Below, one piece after another: positions 32,626-43,350 of a stretch of DNA of 64,000 nt (positions are counted from its first letter, which is position 1; every line of letters begins with the position of its first letter). This stretch comes from Heligmosomoides polygyrus polygyrus. Taxonomy: Eukaryota > Nematoda > Chromadorea > Rhabditida > Heligmosomidae. The notes under the pieces were generated by a model, which was not told where the DNA came from, searched no databases, and worked only from the letters and a program-made list of their open reading frames with translations. The translations under genes were made by a program, and so were the position numbers. The stretch spans positions 10,780,778-10,844,777 of the forward strand of contig OX377206.1 of the NCBI GenBank assembly GCA_947396885.1. Direction: 5' to 3'.

Positions 32626-33453
32626 CCAGGAGTGAAGCTCCGCTTTGACGGGATTCTTCGCATGAGCTGCACAACTGGTGTACTCAGTTGTGAAGCGTTC
32701 GATGTCGGCGTCTAGTGATGGCCAGTAGACGAAGCTGCGCGCCAATATCTTCATCCTTGTTTGTCCTGGGTGGGCCTTATGAAGTGTCAAAAGCACACGG
32801 CGTCGAAGTGCTTCGGGAATTACCACACGGTTCGCAACCAGCAGGCAACCGTTGGTAGTTGAGAGTGAGTCTCTCCTGTTGTAATACGGCCACAGTGATG
32901 AGTTGCGGTCGACTTTTGGCCATCGTCCTGATTTCATGAAGTCCGCCACTTGATTTAGTTCTTTGCCCTTAGCTGTGGTGATGCTAATGAGTTTGGAAGA
33001 AACGGGAAGGTTTCGGCAGTTGTCCATATGTTCTGCAGCACATTCGGCTTCTACTGTGGCAATGACGATGTCTTCTGGTTCCATATGTTGTGAAGCGATG
33101 AGGCGGGATAAGGCGTCGGCTTGCCCGAAGTCTTTTGTATTCACGTACTCAACAGTGAAATCGTAGTTGAGCAGCGTTATAGCCCAGCGTTGCAGACGGT
33201 TGGCGCTGTAGATTGGCACTCCTTTCTTGTTTCCGAATATGGAGATTAAGGGCTTGTGGTCCGTTCTCAACGTGAACTGGCGTTCATGTATGAAGCGGTG
33301 GAATTTCTGGACTGCACAGATGAGAGCGAGAGCTTCTTTTTCGATTTGACTGTAGTTTTTCTGAACTGCAGTTAGAGCACGGCTTGCGTGGTAGACAGCT
33401 TTTTCGATTCCATTTGAATAGCGATGTGAAAGAACTGCTCCGATCCCGCAGCT
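32626..33453 (-). pseudogene. Gypsy RNase H and integrase zinc region
   Basis: Downstream of a TAG at 33454-33456 the frame has SRALTAVQKNYSQIEKEALA, LRTDHKPLISIF and ADALSRL, the RNase H signature of Ty3/gypsy elements. It then has a zinc-binding integrase N-terminal region (LTLHKAHPGQTRMK...YTSCAAH). It is open for about 275 codons. Confidence 0.9.
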
Positions 33454-34347
33454 CTAAGCATCTGCCGCAACAACGATAGGCAGACTGGGGTCGAAATGCG
33501 TCAAGAGTAAGTCTAACTTCAAAGTGGCCTTGATAGAGTCGAAGGAGGCTTGACAGTCAGACGTCCATGTGAAAGTAGCGTCCTTCCTCGTAAGCGTATC
33601 TAGCGGTGCACGAATGTTGTGCAGGCTCCTGACGAAAGTTCCATAAAAGTTGACCATGCCAAGGAAAGCTCGCAGTTGGGTGACGTCTTTCGGTACTGGC
33701 ATTCGATTAATGGCGTCAGTTTTAGCTGGATCGGGTCGACGTCCGTCTGCGCTGATAACAAATTCAAGGTAGTGGATCTGTGTTTGCAGAAATGTGCACT
33801 TGTCTGGGCGAACACGGAATCCGTAGTCCTGGATTCTCTCGAAAATAGCCTTGATGGGGGAGTCGTGTTCCTCAAGAGTTCTGCCGGTGATAATGATGTC
33901 GTCTAGATAAGCAGCGGTCCCCTCAATTCTAGCGGCAAGAGCATCCACAACTTGTTGGAAGATACTGGGTGCCGCCTTGACTCCGAAGGGTAAGCGATTA
34001 AAGCAGTGCAGTCCTTTGTGTGTGTTGATGGTCAGCAGCGGTCGTGAACCTTCTTCCACCTCCACTTGAAGGTAGGCTTCAGCAAGATCAATCTGAGAGA
34101 AGTATCGCCCTCCGTTGAGTTTGGTGAAGATATCGTCAGGCGTCGGGAGTGGGTGCCGGTGTTGCTCAAGAGCGTCGTACAGTCCCGTAGAATAGTCTGC
34201 GCAAAGGCGTATCGAGCCATTCTTCTTCTGAACAGCGACAACTGGTGCGGCCCACTCGGAGTGGTCGATGGGAGAGAGAACATCGGTAGCCACAAGTCGG
34301 CCGATTTCTTGTGATACGCGAGGCAGCACGGAATACGGAACAGGTCA
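33454..34347 (-). pseudogene. Gypsy reverse transcriptase
   Basis: An open frame of about 290 codons has SEWAAPVVAVQKKNGSIRLC, GGRYFSQIDLAEAYLQVEV (first Asp) and LPFGVKAAPSIFQQ. The active-site box reads TAAYLDDIIITG, and GMVNFYGTFV lies toward the end. The palm residues are intact. A TGA at 34345-34347 interrupts the frame just upstream, where related elements usually have Arg. Confidence 0.95.
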
Positions 34348-34776
34348 TGCCTTTCGGAAGACAGGATGGGCATCCGGTTTAAGTTTGAGACGTGCCTTCG
34401 CCTTGGTGCAGTGTCCCAGACCAGGAGAAAATGCTGCTGGGAACTGCTGCTGAAGAGTCGTATTGAGCGTTGAGCGTAGCGTGTCAAGAGTTGCGGTAGA
34501 CACGTCACAAATATTGCTCTTGGATAGACGTTGGAAGAGCTGTTCGTCCTGGGAAATCCAGTCGAGTCCCAGTAGTGACGTCGTATCGGCCACACAGCAG
34601 ATTCCATTTCCCTGGTGTCCATCCACGTTGAAGTCGCACTGGAATTGTCCGAATACCTTGATGTCTTTGTTGTTCGCGGTTTTGAGCTTGACAGTTGATG
34701 GTGACAGGTGTGGTCTCCCAACGTTGCTCCAGTCTCGGTGACTTAGCAGGGTGACATCGGCTCCCGTGTCTAGTCA
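34348..34776 (-). pseudogene. Gypsy aspartic protease region
   Basis: The minus-strand frame right after the TGA at 34774-34776 begins LDTGADVTLLSH, the catalytic DTG loop of retroelement proteases. GICCVADTTSLLGLDWI follows (the GLDWI flap region). The TGA falls within the first strand of the protease fold rather than at a gag/pol boundary. Confidence 0.85.
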
Positions 34777-35864
34777 CATTCGTACGATGGCTCCATTGAT
34801 CCGTACGCAATGATAGATGCGATTTACTGGAACGGTATTATTGATCGTGGTGACGACAATGTTGTTCGTCTTTTTAGGCCTGGTTATCGTATTCGACCTC
34901 CACCTATTCGTAGGGAAATTCTTGCAATATCCCTTCTTGTGTCCAACAGTGTTGCAGTCGTGGCATAATTTACTGACGAAGTCGCAATCCTTCGCCCAAT
35001 GCCATCCTCCGCAGCGGTAGCATGAAGATGGTGGATCGTGCTGTCGAATTCTCTTCTTCATAACAGTGTGAACTGCAGGGTGGAGGGGCTGCGTTGACAC
35101 TCCGAGGAGTTTGGCGTCCTTCCGAATGTCCATGAACTGCTGGATCTCGACGCTGAGTTCCTTTAGCGTGGTCTGCGGGTTTTCCTCCATTTTCCGTAAA
35201 GCTCGAGTTCGAATGTCCGCATCTTGAGGATCGACAAGGCCGCAGATCCATACAAGACACTTGAGCTGCTCGGAGGTAACGTTGTTGAACTCCGCCATTT
35301 CGTGCCTTCGGTTGACCAATCCGGTGTAGTCGATGATAGTTTCGCCGTTGCGCTGCGTCCTCAGATAAGTATAGCGACGAGCGAACACTGAAGTACTGTG
35401 TCCGAAGAGGTCCTTCAGGATTCTGACAGTGTCAGCCAGAGATACGTCGGCGGTCCTTTTCGGCAGAATGTGGTTGGTGAAGCGAGTGTACGTGGCGGCA
35501 TCTAGTTTGGAGACGATCAGCCGGGCCTTAACAGCGTCGTCCAGTGTTGAGCCATCCTTAGAGATGACATCCTCGTAGCGGTTATACCATATGTCGAAGG
35601 TTCAGCCGTTGTCGGGATCGTAGCTGAATTCTGGGAGTCGTGAAGACAGTGAGTTGGTGACGAACTCGGTCGTCGTCGCAGGGATGCCACATGGAGTGAT
35701 GTTCATGGAGGTGAACATGCGCTCCATCTGCTGCATGATGGCTTGCAGAGTCTTCTGCTGGCGCTCCTCGGTCTGCTCGATTACGGCACTGAGAACACAT
35801 CGAAGGGTAGTCGGAGTCCATCGCAAATTCGCACGTCGAGTCCTCGAATAGCCTGATCGCCAAT
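34777..35864 (-). pseudogene. Gypsy Gag with CCHC zinc knuckles
   Basis: One TGA (35602-35604) splits the frame. The downstream part has RRYTYLRTQRNGETIIDYTG and TTLKELSVEIQQFMDIRKDA, typical of Ty3/gypsy capsid. It then has two zinc knuckles, CYRCGGWHWAKDC and CHDCNTVGHKKGYC. The upstream part (35605-35826) has QQMERMFTSM. No clear ATG start was found near the LTR. Confidence 0.85.
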
Positions 35865-36108
35865 TGTTGTAGTCGTCGGCTCGATTAGATCTTTATTAGC
35901 AATCACCAGAACAGAATACAGTAGTAGCGAAGTCGACCACAGCTAGCGCAGAACTAAACTGAACGAAGACGGTGGCCTTTTATAGTTCTCGGTGGCTCGA
36001 GGATCTAGGTCAATAATCACGCCACCCATATCATGCCACCGTTCAACACGAGCGCATGAGACGGTCAACTAGATCAAGTCAAACATGAATTAGAGTTATC
36101 CTATAACA
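35865..36108 (-). repeat. 5' LTR of the gypsy element
   Basis: 244 bp, about 98% identical to the LTR at 31440-31682. It is the upstream LTR for the minus-strand coding region and should carry promoter and polyadenylation signals; none was identified with confidence. Confidence 0.95.
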
Positions 36109-36184
36109 CTGCTTATTTTAAATAGCGATATGTTTTTATTGCTGTTTTGCTTTGCTGTTTACATCTGTACTCAGTATTTCAAGA

Positions 36185-36476
36185 ATGGCGGCACTTCTGT
36201 GTTCGCGCTTTTTTTTCACTGCGGTAAGGAATGTATCGAAAACGGCACGAAGCCGTTTTTTCTTCGACGTGAACATTGGGGACAAGCCTGCTGGAAAGAT
36301 CACTATAGTGCTTTTTAACGACGTAGTTCCAAAAACCGCGGAGAATTTCCGAGCTCTATGCACCGGAGAACTTTAAGCTGAATCACACTGGAATGGGATG
36401 TGTCTCTATAGCCATCGCACCCCGGGATTGGACGGGAAGCACGTAGTCTTTGGCCAGGTTACTGATGGCTTACTGG
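36185..36476 (+). pseudogene. Cyclophilin (peptidyl-prolyl isomerase) fragment
   Basis: From ATG at 36185 the frame reads [20 protein letters not shown], then [17 protein letters not shown] and [13 protein letters not shown], matching the N-terminus of a cyclophilin with an organelle-targeting-like leader. It then jumps directly to an [14 protein letters not shown] segment and, in another frame, to GLDGKHVVFGQVTDG. The central catalytic portion, including the FHRxIPxF and QFFI regions, is absent. No introns are evident. It is probably an old copy with internal deletions, lying just beyond the gypsy LTR. Confidence 0.8.
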
Positions 36477-36485
36477 CGAACTGAT

Positions 36486-36955
36486 AACCTTGGCGACTGA
36501 TCACCCAAGTCTACGATATATTCAGCGGACAACGCGTCAGGGTATGGATGAGGATTAAGCGCCAAGCGCCGGGAATCAGAAGGCATGCCGCAGACATCGT
36601 CCAAAGTGCGTCGGGATTCAGAAGAACTGTTGAAGGCGTGGTCCAACGTGCGTAGGGATTCAGAAGACGTGCTGAATTCCAAAACGTGCTGGGATTTAGA
36701 AGAGGTGCGGCAGACGTCTCCAACGTGCGTACGAATTCAGAGTAAGCGGAACCAGTAAAGGAGATCAGTGAAGAGGAGACCAGTAGAGGGAAGGGGCGCG
36801 GTAAGGGAGTTCAGTAAAGAGAGATCAGTGCGAAGGGGGGTTGGGGCGCAAAGGTGTCACATACGTTATGCAGCATGCTTCGGGGTTCTGAACGCGTGGT
36901 AGAGGCGTCGTACAACGTGCGTCCAGATGCAGAGAACATGGAAAATGATTAAAGG
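36486..36955 (+). repeat. Minisatellite foldback element, left arm
   Basis: The stretch begins GATCACCCAAGTCTACGATA, then has ~42-bp units around TCCAACGTGCGT and GGGATTCAGAAG, then GACCAGTAGAGGG purine repeats. Its inverse lies at about 37330-37955, giving a ~1.45-kb foldback with a nested MITE in the loop. Confidence 0.65.
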
Positions 36956-36988
36956 AATTAGAGGAGTACCAGACGTTCAGCGGCCTTA

Positions 36989-37122
36989 GGCCCCGATCAT
37001 ACTTCGACGCCGAGCGACGCCATGCCACGTATGGTGGCCACATTGATTGAGCGACACGATCAATCAATTTGGCCACTTTACATAGCGTCCCGTCGCTCGG
37101 CGTCGGAAGTATAAACGGGGTC
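36989..37122. mobile_element. Palindromic MITE, Harbinger-like family (copy 8)
   Basis: GGCCCCGATCATACTTCGAC at the left and GTCGGAAGTATAAACGGGGTC at the right are inverse. The arms are GCCGAGCGACGCCATGCC and the complement. TTA precedes it and CTA follows. The centre has GCGACACGATCAATCAA. Confidence 0.75.
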
Positions 37123-37200
37123 ACTAACGGCCGCCAAACGTCTGGTTGGGAGCTTCGCCTCCAAACCCCGAGAATAGAACAATCGACAACGTTTATTGCA
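37123..37200. repeat. CCAGACGTTTGGCGGCC hairpin family, copy
   Basis: The order is CGGCCGCCAAACGTCTGG, then TTGGGAGCTTCGCCTCC, then AAACCCCGAGAATAGAAC. The same order, with a GGGGCTTCGCCCC-like stem, recurs at 38270-38335 (inverse), 46085-46133 and 48110-48170. Confidence 0.6.
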
Positions 37201-37329
37201 GTAATACTCCACAGAATCCCATAGTCACCCTCCCTACATCTTCCCACCCCCCCCCCCCCTCCTTTCGCTGATACTTCCTTACCTATCCGCTGCCGAGAGT
37301 GAGAGTTAGTCGAGCACTGACATGTGACA

Positions 37330-37955
37330 CTGAATCCCGACTCACGTGTCACCACGTTGTCATGACGTCTGTGACAATCCTGCACCCCGACACACGTGCA
37401 ACTACTTCTGCGACTGTCTTCGGAAACCCGACGCACATTGGACGAAATTGAGGGAAAATACTGGTTCCTCCTTATTCCTCTTCCCCTTCTCGTGGTCCCC
37501 CTTTGCTGATCCTCTTTTCACTGGTCCCCCTCCTACTGATCCTCCTTACTCGGAATCCCTACGCAAGTTGGGCGTCTGCGGCACGTCTTCTGAATCCCAA
37601 CGCACGTTGGACGACGTCTGCCGCACGTCTTCTTAACCCCTACCCGCGTTGGACGACGTCTTCCGCACGTCGTCTGAATCCCTACCCTCGTTGGACAACG
37701 TCTTCAGCCCGTCTTCTGAATTCCTACGCTCTGCACTTGATCCTCATTCATACCATAACGCGTTGTCCGCTCTAAATATCGTGAACTTGGGCGATCCGCC
37801 GCCAAGGATTTAGTTCGCAGGCAATCTCCCATGGTTAAGCTGAAAGGAAACCCGGCTCGTATACGCCGCACTATCGTAGGCATCTCTTGGCTTCAGTCCG
37901 CCCTCGCCGTGAAGGACACGTGACATTAGCCGATTATATATAGTATAAAATAATA
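37330..37955 (-). repeat. Minisatellite foldback element, right arm
   Basis: Inverse of 36486-36955 with at least seven ~42-bp units (CCGCACGTCTTCTGAATCC and TTGGACGACGTC). The outer flank, from TTCGCAGGCAATCTCCCATG to GACACGTGACATTAGCCG, matches the lead region at 45450-45600 in the other orientation. Confidence 0.7.
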
Positions 37956-38264
37956 ATAATTGCCGTTGGACATTAAATGGTAGTGATGGTCGACCAATAA
38001 TGATTGATTTTTGTTTTGTTTCTGCAGTGTTTATGCACTTCGGATTGGGACTCTCACGATGTTTCTTGCCATGTAGAATGGGTACTTTAGAGAATAAACC
38101 GCACACATGAGATGTATGGTGAACAGGCTTCATAGGGGCATTTTTGAAGATTCTGCCCTACCAAATCCGGTCATACTATACTACTATACTGTATACAGTA
38201 GAACTAGTATTTTACTTTAATTAGAGTGAGAAGGCTTAAAGAAGAAAAAGACGAGAGGGGTGCG

Positions 38265-38340
38265 CTATTCTCGGGGCTTGGGGGCGAAGCCCCGAACCAG
38301 ACGCTTGGCGGTCATTAGGCCGCTGGACGTCTGGTAAAAA
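38265..38340. repeat. CCAGACG hairpin family, copy
   Basis: CTATTCTCGGGGCTTGGGGG, then CGAAGCCCCGAACCAGACGC, then a GGCGG...CCGC inverted pair ending CTGGACGTCTGG. Compact palindrome without coding content. Confidence 0.65.
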
Positions 38341-39055
38341 AAAATCTAGGATAATCCACGTTAGCAAAACTGTGAGCGCATGGTGTTGTCTCTTCTCTTA
38401 ACACACTAAATCAATCTGCTTTCAGAACATAAATTTTAAATCCTAGTTTTGCCATGAAGGATAGAAATGTTACAAAATTTCAAACTGTTTGTTCATCCAG
38501 GCCAGGGAAACTTGAAATTTTCAAAAAAAATTATACCCGATTTTACTTAAGCAAAAAAATATTCTAATTTTCTCTACTTATATTGCCTCAAAGAATTATT
38601 TTATTGTGTAAAAAACTCATTTTAGCTTGAAACATGTTCACTTTGCATTCAAAAGCGTCAAACTTGCTTAGAAGAGTGTTCAGTTTGCATATAAAATTTT
38701 CTCAGTGTACATTCTCGAAAAGTCGAATAAACGAACCACTCAAATATTGCACCATTTCGAGTTGTCGAACATTATCCGTTTATTACACTTTTTTGCATAG
38801 TCAACCACTTTGCACTCGAGATTTCAAGTTTATTCGATTTTTATCAAGAAATGCGCCCAGCTACTGAAGTACAAATCAAACCTTTCGGCATCACATTCTT
38901 ATTGAGACCTCCAAGAAATAGTTTTTCGCGGTGATAATGACTAGCACGATTCTGACCAACACACCCCCGTATTGCTACCGTATACGCTGGCGATGGAGCG
39001 CGAAATCCTTCATTCTTAGCATTACACATACGGACCTCTCATCGCTCAGGGGAGT
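38341..39055. other. No gene seen
   Basis: AT-rich sequence with only short frames (77 codons at 38634-38867, no motif). Nothing else was identified. Confidence 0.35.
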
Positions 39056-39059
39056 CCGC

Positions 39060-39310
39060 AGCTGAGTTCTGCATACAGCTGGAAAAGTGCGCAGAAAACG
39101 CCTGAAATTTCTGTAGACGTCAAAACCTCCCGAATCTCAACCAGTCAGTTGAGATGCAAAGGTGCCGCGACGCAGGAGAACCGAACCCTCGGCCTCCACC
39201 CCGTGAAGCAACGCCACTATCCGCTGCTCCCCGAGCCGCTTGCCGGTAGTGCCCTCGCTGGCGTACAATCGGTATACGATAACCATTCGCGGGTGTGTTC
39301 GTCAGAATCG
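39060..39310 (-). repeat. tRNA-derived SINE, family B (copy 2)
   Basis: On the minus strand the 5' leader is CGAACACACCCGCGAATGGT. A tRNA-like head follows (GCAGCGGATAGTGGCGTTGC ... GGGTTCGGTTCTCC), then TTGCATCTCAACTGACTGG and the GTTTTGACGTCTACAGAAAT end. The same leader begins the copy at 49825. Confidence 0.75.
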
Positions 39311-40001
39311 TATTACAGTGATAATGTAGCTGCCTATTTCTTATGAACACGTTTTCGTTGCTATTTTTACCATCTATTTTAATATGCTCATCATTAGTTG
39401 AAAAAACTCTATCAAGACATGGGTAGTCAGAAATTAATTGGTCATTCTTCGAGGAAACAGGGCTATTGCAGCGGTAGTAAGATCAAGCGCTCAAACCTGT
39501 CGAAGTCGTGTCCTACCATTTAGGTAATCTCGTCCGAATCCTCAATATATCGCCGTGGAACTTTAATTCCGAAGGAGAATAAAGGTAGGTCGCTTTTCAC
39601 TTTATAGCACCGGTATCCTTCTTCCCGCTTATACCATCTGCACTCGTTGGAGCACAATCAGCAGAATGACAAAAACAATTCACAGAAATTACAGCTCTCC
39701 ACCTATGCTCTGAAGAAAAAAAATTGCCTTCGAAATTTGAAGGAAGGGGAACTGTGTTATCGACGCACTGTGCAAGACGGAAAGACTGCTGTGCCATGAA
39801 GCATCCAGCAGGAAGAGCGTCGTACAGGTGGAACAGTGGACAGACAATTGCTTCATGGGTGATTGGTCGCGGGTTCGATTCCCTTCACCGTTAGCTTTGC
39901 ATTACCTTATCCTTCACGCTCAAAGCACGCAGAATTGATCACTTGAGATCATTTTTCCCAATAACACGACTCACAAGAAATTTACATAGTATTTTTTCGT
40001 A
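39311..40001. other. No gene seen
   Basis: No supported exon. A GGTCGCGGGTTCGATTCCC segment near 39864-39885 is B-box-like and may be the head of a decayed tRNA-derived SINE. Confidence 0.35.
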
Positions 40002-40252
40002 GGGCGCGTGTAGCGCAGTCGGAGGAGGCGCCGGCTGTCGCGTGCAACCGATACCAGGTTCCTGGTTCGGATTTCCCGCCCAGGCCAACCAAGCCCTCCA
40101 TCCCTCCGGGGTCGGTGAATTGGTACCAGACTTGTCTGGGAAGGATAGAACGCTGACTCAAATCGCCTCTACGACATCCGTAGAAGTATTTAGAATGCGT
40201 GGCGCATCTTAAAGGGGATTGAGCAACGCTGTCCTTTATCCTTATCCTTTAT
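40002..40252 (+). repeat. tRNA-derived SINE, family A (copy 3)
   Basis: One of the best copies. The head is GGGCGCGTGTAGCGCAGTCG, the B-box region GGTTCGGATTTCCCGCC, the body GAATTGGTACCAGACTTG, and the end AACGCTGTCCTTTATCC. Confidence 0.85.
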
Positions 40253-40284
40253 TTTTTCGTGTTTTTGACGAATGATAGGAGTAA

Positions 40285-40550
40285 CCCATGGTAGCTCAGC
40301 TGCAAGAAGCGCCCGCGTGTTGTGTGCATCCGAATTGATATTCTTGGTTCGGGCCCCGCCCAGCCCAACGAAACCGCCCACGCTTCCAGGAATGGAAAAT
40401 TGCTACCAGGATTGTCAGGGAAAGACAAAACGTCGACTCGTTCATTGGCTGACCACCGCAAGTCATTGTATGGCCAAATGAGCACTGAAAATGCGTGGCG
40501 CAATCTCAAAATTAACTGAGTAACGCCGTCCTTTACCGTTTATCCTTATT
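40285..40550 (+). repeat. tRNA-derived SINE, family A (copy 4)
   Basis: It directly follows copy 3. The head is altered (GGTAGCTCAGCTGCAAGAAG), the B box is GGTTCGGGCCCCGCCC, and the end is AACGCCGTCCTTTACC. It is more diverged than copy 3, so the pair is not a simple tandem duplication. Confidence 0.75.
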
Positions 40551-40607
40551 TAACACCTTTATGCCTACTATATGCCGTTATCACCTGTATCACCTGTCGT
40601 CCGTTGA

Positions 40608-40829
40608 TCATCGAGTTGGCCGACGTCTCCGTTCGTCCCTGTCTCGTGCCAGAGTGCTCCAATGCATTGTCCTCGCTCGAGAGACACGAAGGGCGTGTTG
40701 TCGTTCGTTCAGGAAGTCCGACCAACGCGTTGGTGGGCGTCCTAGTGCTCTCTTGACATCCTGCGGAATACAGTCGGTGACGGCTCCCGTCCAGCGGGGT
40801 CTGCGAAGCGTACTACGTGACCGGCCCAC
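40608..40829 (-). pseudogene. RTE-type LINE, C-terminal fragment
   Basis: On the minus strand it encodes [19 protein letters not shown], then [13 protein letters not shown], then [20 protein letters not shown]. This is the characteristic terminal segment of nematode RTE-type LINE proteins. A stop lies just upstream, and the polymerase is absent. Confidence 0.85.
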
Positions 40830-41784
40830 CTAATTTTCGACGACTTGGCCAGTGTGACAGCGTCTCCGATCGTTGCACGTCGACGAAGCTCGGAACTTCG
40901 GTGGCCTATACTATATGCCATCGGGCACGAATGTGAACCTGTTTTATCAAATATATATTCTATCAGTCAAATCTTCGAATCTGTATCCCATTCAAGAGCT
41001 TCCAAATCGGTATGAAACCACCTGTCCCAGTGAAATAAAAAATAAAATTTACAAACCTGACATGGCGGCAGTAGAACATATCAGATTTAGAAAATACCTG
41101 TACCATGCCTAAAAGGCAATATTAATAATTCATAATGCAGCATATAAAAACGGATGCTTATAGTTTGCTTGACGGTCAATGGTGTGCCGAGTCGAGTCAT
41201 AACGTTGTATAAAATGAGCCCGACTGAGGAAGATTATCGCCCTTGCCCGTACTCAATCGGGCTGATTCCGTTCTTGTTCCGTGGTCCGGTCTCGAAAATG
41301 TGGGTATTAGAGACACTTTTTTTCGTTTGGAACAAGATTTCACGGAACTATAGCGCTGTTTTTTCCATTTAGCGAGGTCGCGAGTGAACTGCGCGGAAAA
41401 GGCAATTATGCTCAATTTCCACCAGAACGTGCAAGGTAATTCCGTACGTTCATTCCTTACTTTTCTTTTCTGTCTTTCAAAGTCTATTGTTTCGTTTCAG
41501 TTGGCAATAAGGTGGTTGTCTTGACTAACTACTATCGTTTCGCTTGAATTTGGCCTATTTTTCCGTTGTTTCCTGTTGTTCCTGCTTCGAAGCTTCGATT
41601 CAAAATTCTGCGCTCCGGGTGACTTTCAGCATCCTCCATCCATGTGTCACTTTTACAACCTGTAGAAGCATTAACCTTTTCGTAGCCTTTCGTAGCATTT
41701 CGCCTGTTCTTTGTTTGTTTTTTTTTAATAATTTTGTTTGTTTTGTATTTTTCATAATTTTCTTATTTCCTTGCTCTACTCATA
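40830..41784. other. No gene seen
   Basis: Short frames only. There is no domain, acceptor/donor-bounded exon with motif, or terminal repeat that can be supported. Confidence 0.3.
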
Positions 41785-41920
41785 GGCCTTTGTCATACCA
41801 TCGCTCACCCCGAGCGACGCCTAATGATATGCACCCATATCGATTCCACCGCGCCGCCCGATCGATATGGGAGCATTTCATTAGGCGTCGCTCGGGGAGA
41901 GCGATGGTATGACAAAGGCC
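41785..41920. mobile_element. Palindromic MITE, Harbinger-like family (copy 9)
   Basis: GGCCTTTGTCATACCATCGC at the left and its inverse at the right pair for about 60 bp per arm. ATA flanks both sides (41782-41784, 41921-41923). The arm has CCCCGAGCGACGCCTAATGA, and the centre CGCGCCGCCCGATCG. This copy has the clearest 3-bp target duplication. Confidence 0.9.
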
Positions 41921-42587
41921 ATATGCGCCGTTAAGAGAAGTTTATATTAGGTTGTAACGAATGTTCTCGCCGTTGTAGTGACCTCAATATTCCTGACTTC
42001 GTTTCAGTTTTTTACACTACGACTTCATCATATTAATTTGGAAACCGTTATGCAGAGGAAAAAAACGATGTATTTTAAATACATATGAAACATATAGGAT
42101 GCCTCCTAAAAATTGAATATTCGAATTAAAGATAGAGAACCTTAAAATAGCAGAGAGTTTTGCACAGAAATTTGACGATCATACAAAGAATTGGATAGAA
42201 GAAGCAAAGCCTAAGCGGTGTTCACTTACTTGAGCGTAAGTTTGAGCTAATCAAAACTATCCTATTAAAACACCTCCTTTCTCAGGAAAAAGAAAGAAGT
42301 TCACTTGTTCTGAACGCTACGGTCTGTCGCCTCGACAAATGGGTGATCAAACGGCAACCTCTGGAGTCTTTTTTTATTGGGACAAGAACGGACATTTTTC
42401 TTGAAATTGTAGTTCTTTTTCAGAGAAAAAAGTCAGCTGAAGAGCATTGGTTGCAAAATGGTTTGCGCGACATTTGGGAAAGAACTAGTTTTCACAAATG
42501 ATTCCTGAAGTTTCTAGATCACATTTAAGTGATCAATCTTGACATTTGATGATCTGCTCCTGCTATATATTGTAATGGAATCTATCA

Positions 42588-42720
42588 GCCCTAGTTTATA
42601 CTTGCGCCGCCACGCGGCGCGACATCACGACCGCCACAGATATCGATTTTTCGCGCCGCCCGGTCGATATTCATCTCGACCATCGAGCCACGCCGCGCAG
42701 CGGCGTAGGTATAAACAGGA
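42588..42720. mobile_element. Palindromic MITE, Harbinger-like family (copy 10)
   Basis: GCCCTAGTTTATACTTGCGC is mirrored by GCGTAGGTATAAACAGGAC. The arms CGCCACGCGGCGCG and CGCCGCGCAGCGGCG pair, and the centre is GATATCGATTTTTCGCGCCG. Very similar to copy 2 at 5603-5735. Confidence 0.8.
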
Positions 42721-43345
42721 CTTAGAGAAGCTAGTAAATTAGGGTCGATGAAACCCTAGAACAAAGCATGAAAATCAGCTGAAAATGAGCCCTGTTTTAG
42801 TAAATGAAATTTTGCTCCGCCTGCGATCTGCAACTTCAAATAAACACATCCTCAACTTCATTCTTACAAATACTGAAGGATTCAAAGCAGCTGAAGACCA
42901 GTTTCAATTTTATGCAGGTTACTTTCTAAGCCAAACTTTTAATCTTTCACATTAATTTCTAATATTAAATTATCTTTTTTTTTTAATTTCTATCTTTTTA
43001 TTTCTTAATCCTAATTTCTAAAATTAATTTTTTTCGATTTTGTGTAATTTCCATTCGTGTCACCTCCACAACATTATTTCTTCATATTTCTTGGATTGCT
43101 CTCATAGGAAATTCTCACCACATACAGAAGCGACGCAAAAGTGCCTTCCGATAGCTAATGACCTCTAACTGTTCAATTCTTCTCAATCTGAAGATTTCTT
43201 CTAACGCGTTTTATTGGTTACGAGACTCCAGGTGTAAATTTTTTTTGCTTAGTTGAAACGGTTGGCGGTAGACGAAGTTATGATCATTTGGAGTTATAAG
43301 TCAAAAACGGCGATATCTTTCCCTTCAACCTAATAGTTACTTTGA
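42721..43345. other. No gene seen
   Basis: AT-rich sequence with T-tracts; no supported exon or repeat end. Confidence 0.3.
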
Positions 43346-43350
43346 CGACA

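Larger units (their letters stand above)
31440..36108 (-). mobile_element. Ty3/gypsy LTR retrotransposon, complete but inactivated
   Basis: Two LTRs flank gag, protease, reverse transcriptase, RNase H and integrase in Ty3/gypsy order on the minus strand. CTGCT is duplicated at 31435-31439 and 36109-36113, the expected 5-bp target duplication. The LTRs differ at four substitutions and one indel over 244 bp, so insertion is fairly recent. The coding region nevertheless has four in-frame TGA and one TAG codon, a frameshifting deletion in integrase and a further shift near its C-terminus. No envelope-like frame was seen. Confidence 0.97.

Noticed and set aside
31440..36108. Possible envelope gene making the gypsy element an endogenous retrovirus-like form
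   Set aside because: No frame of suitable length or with signal and membrane segments lies between integrase and the 3' LTR.
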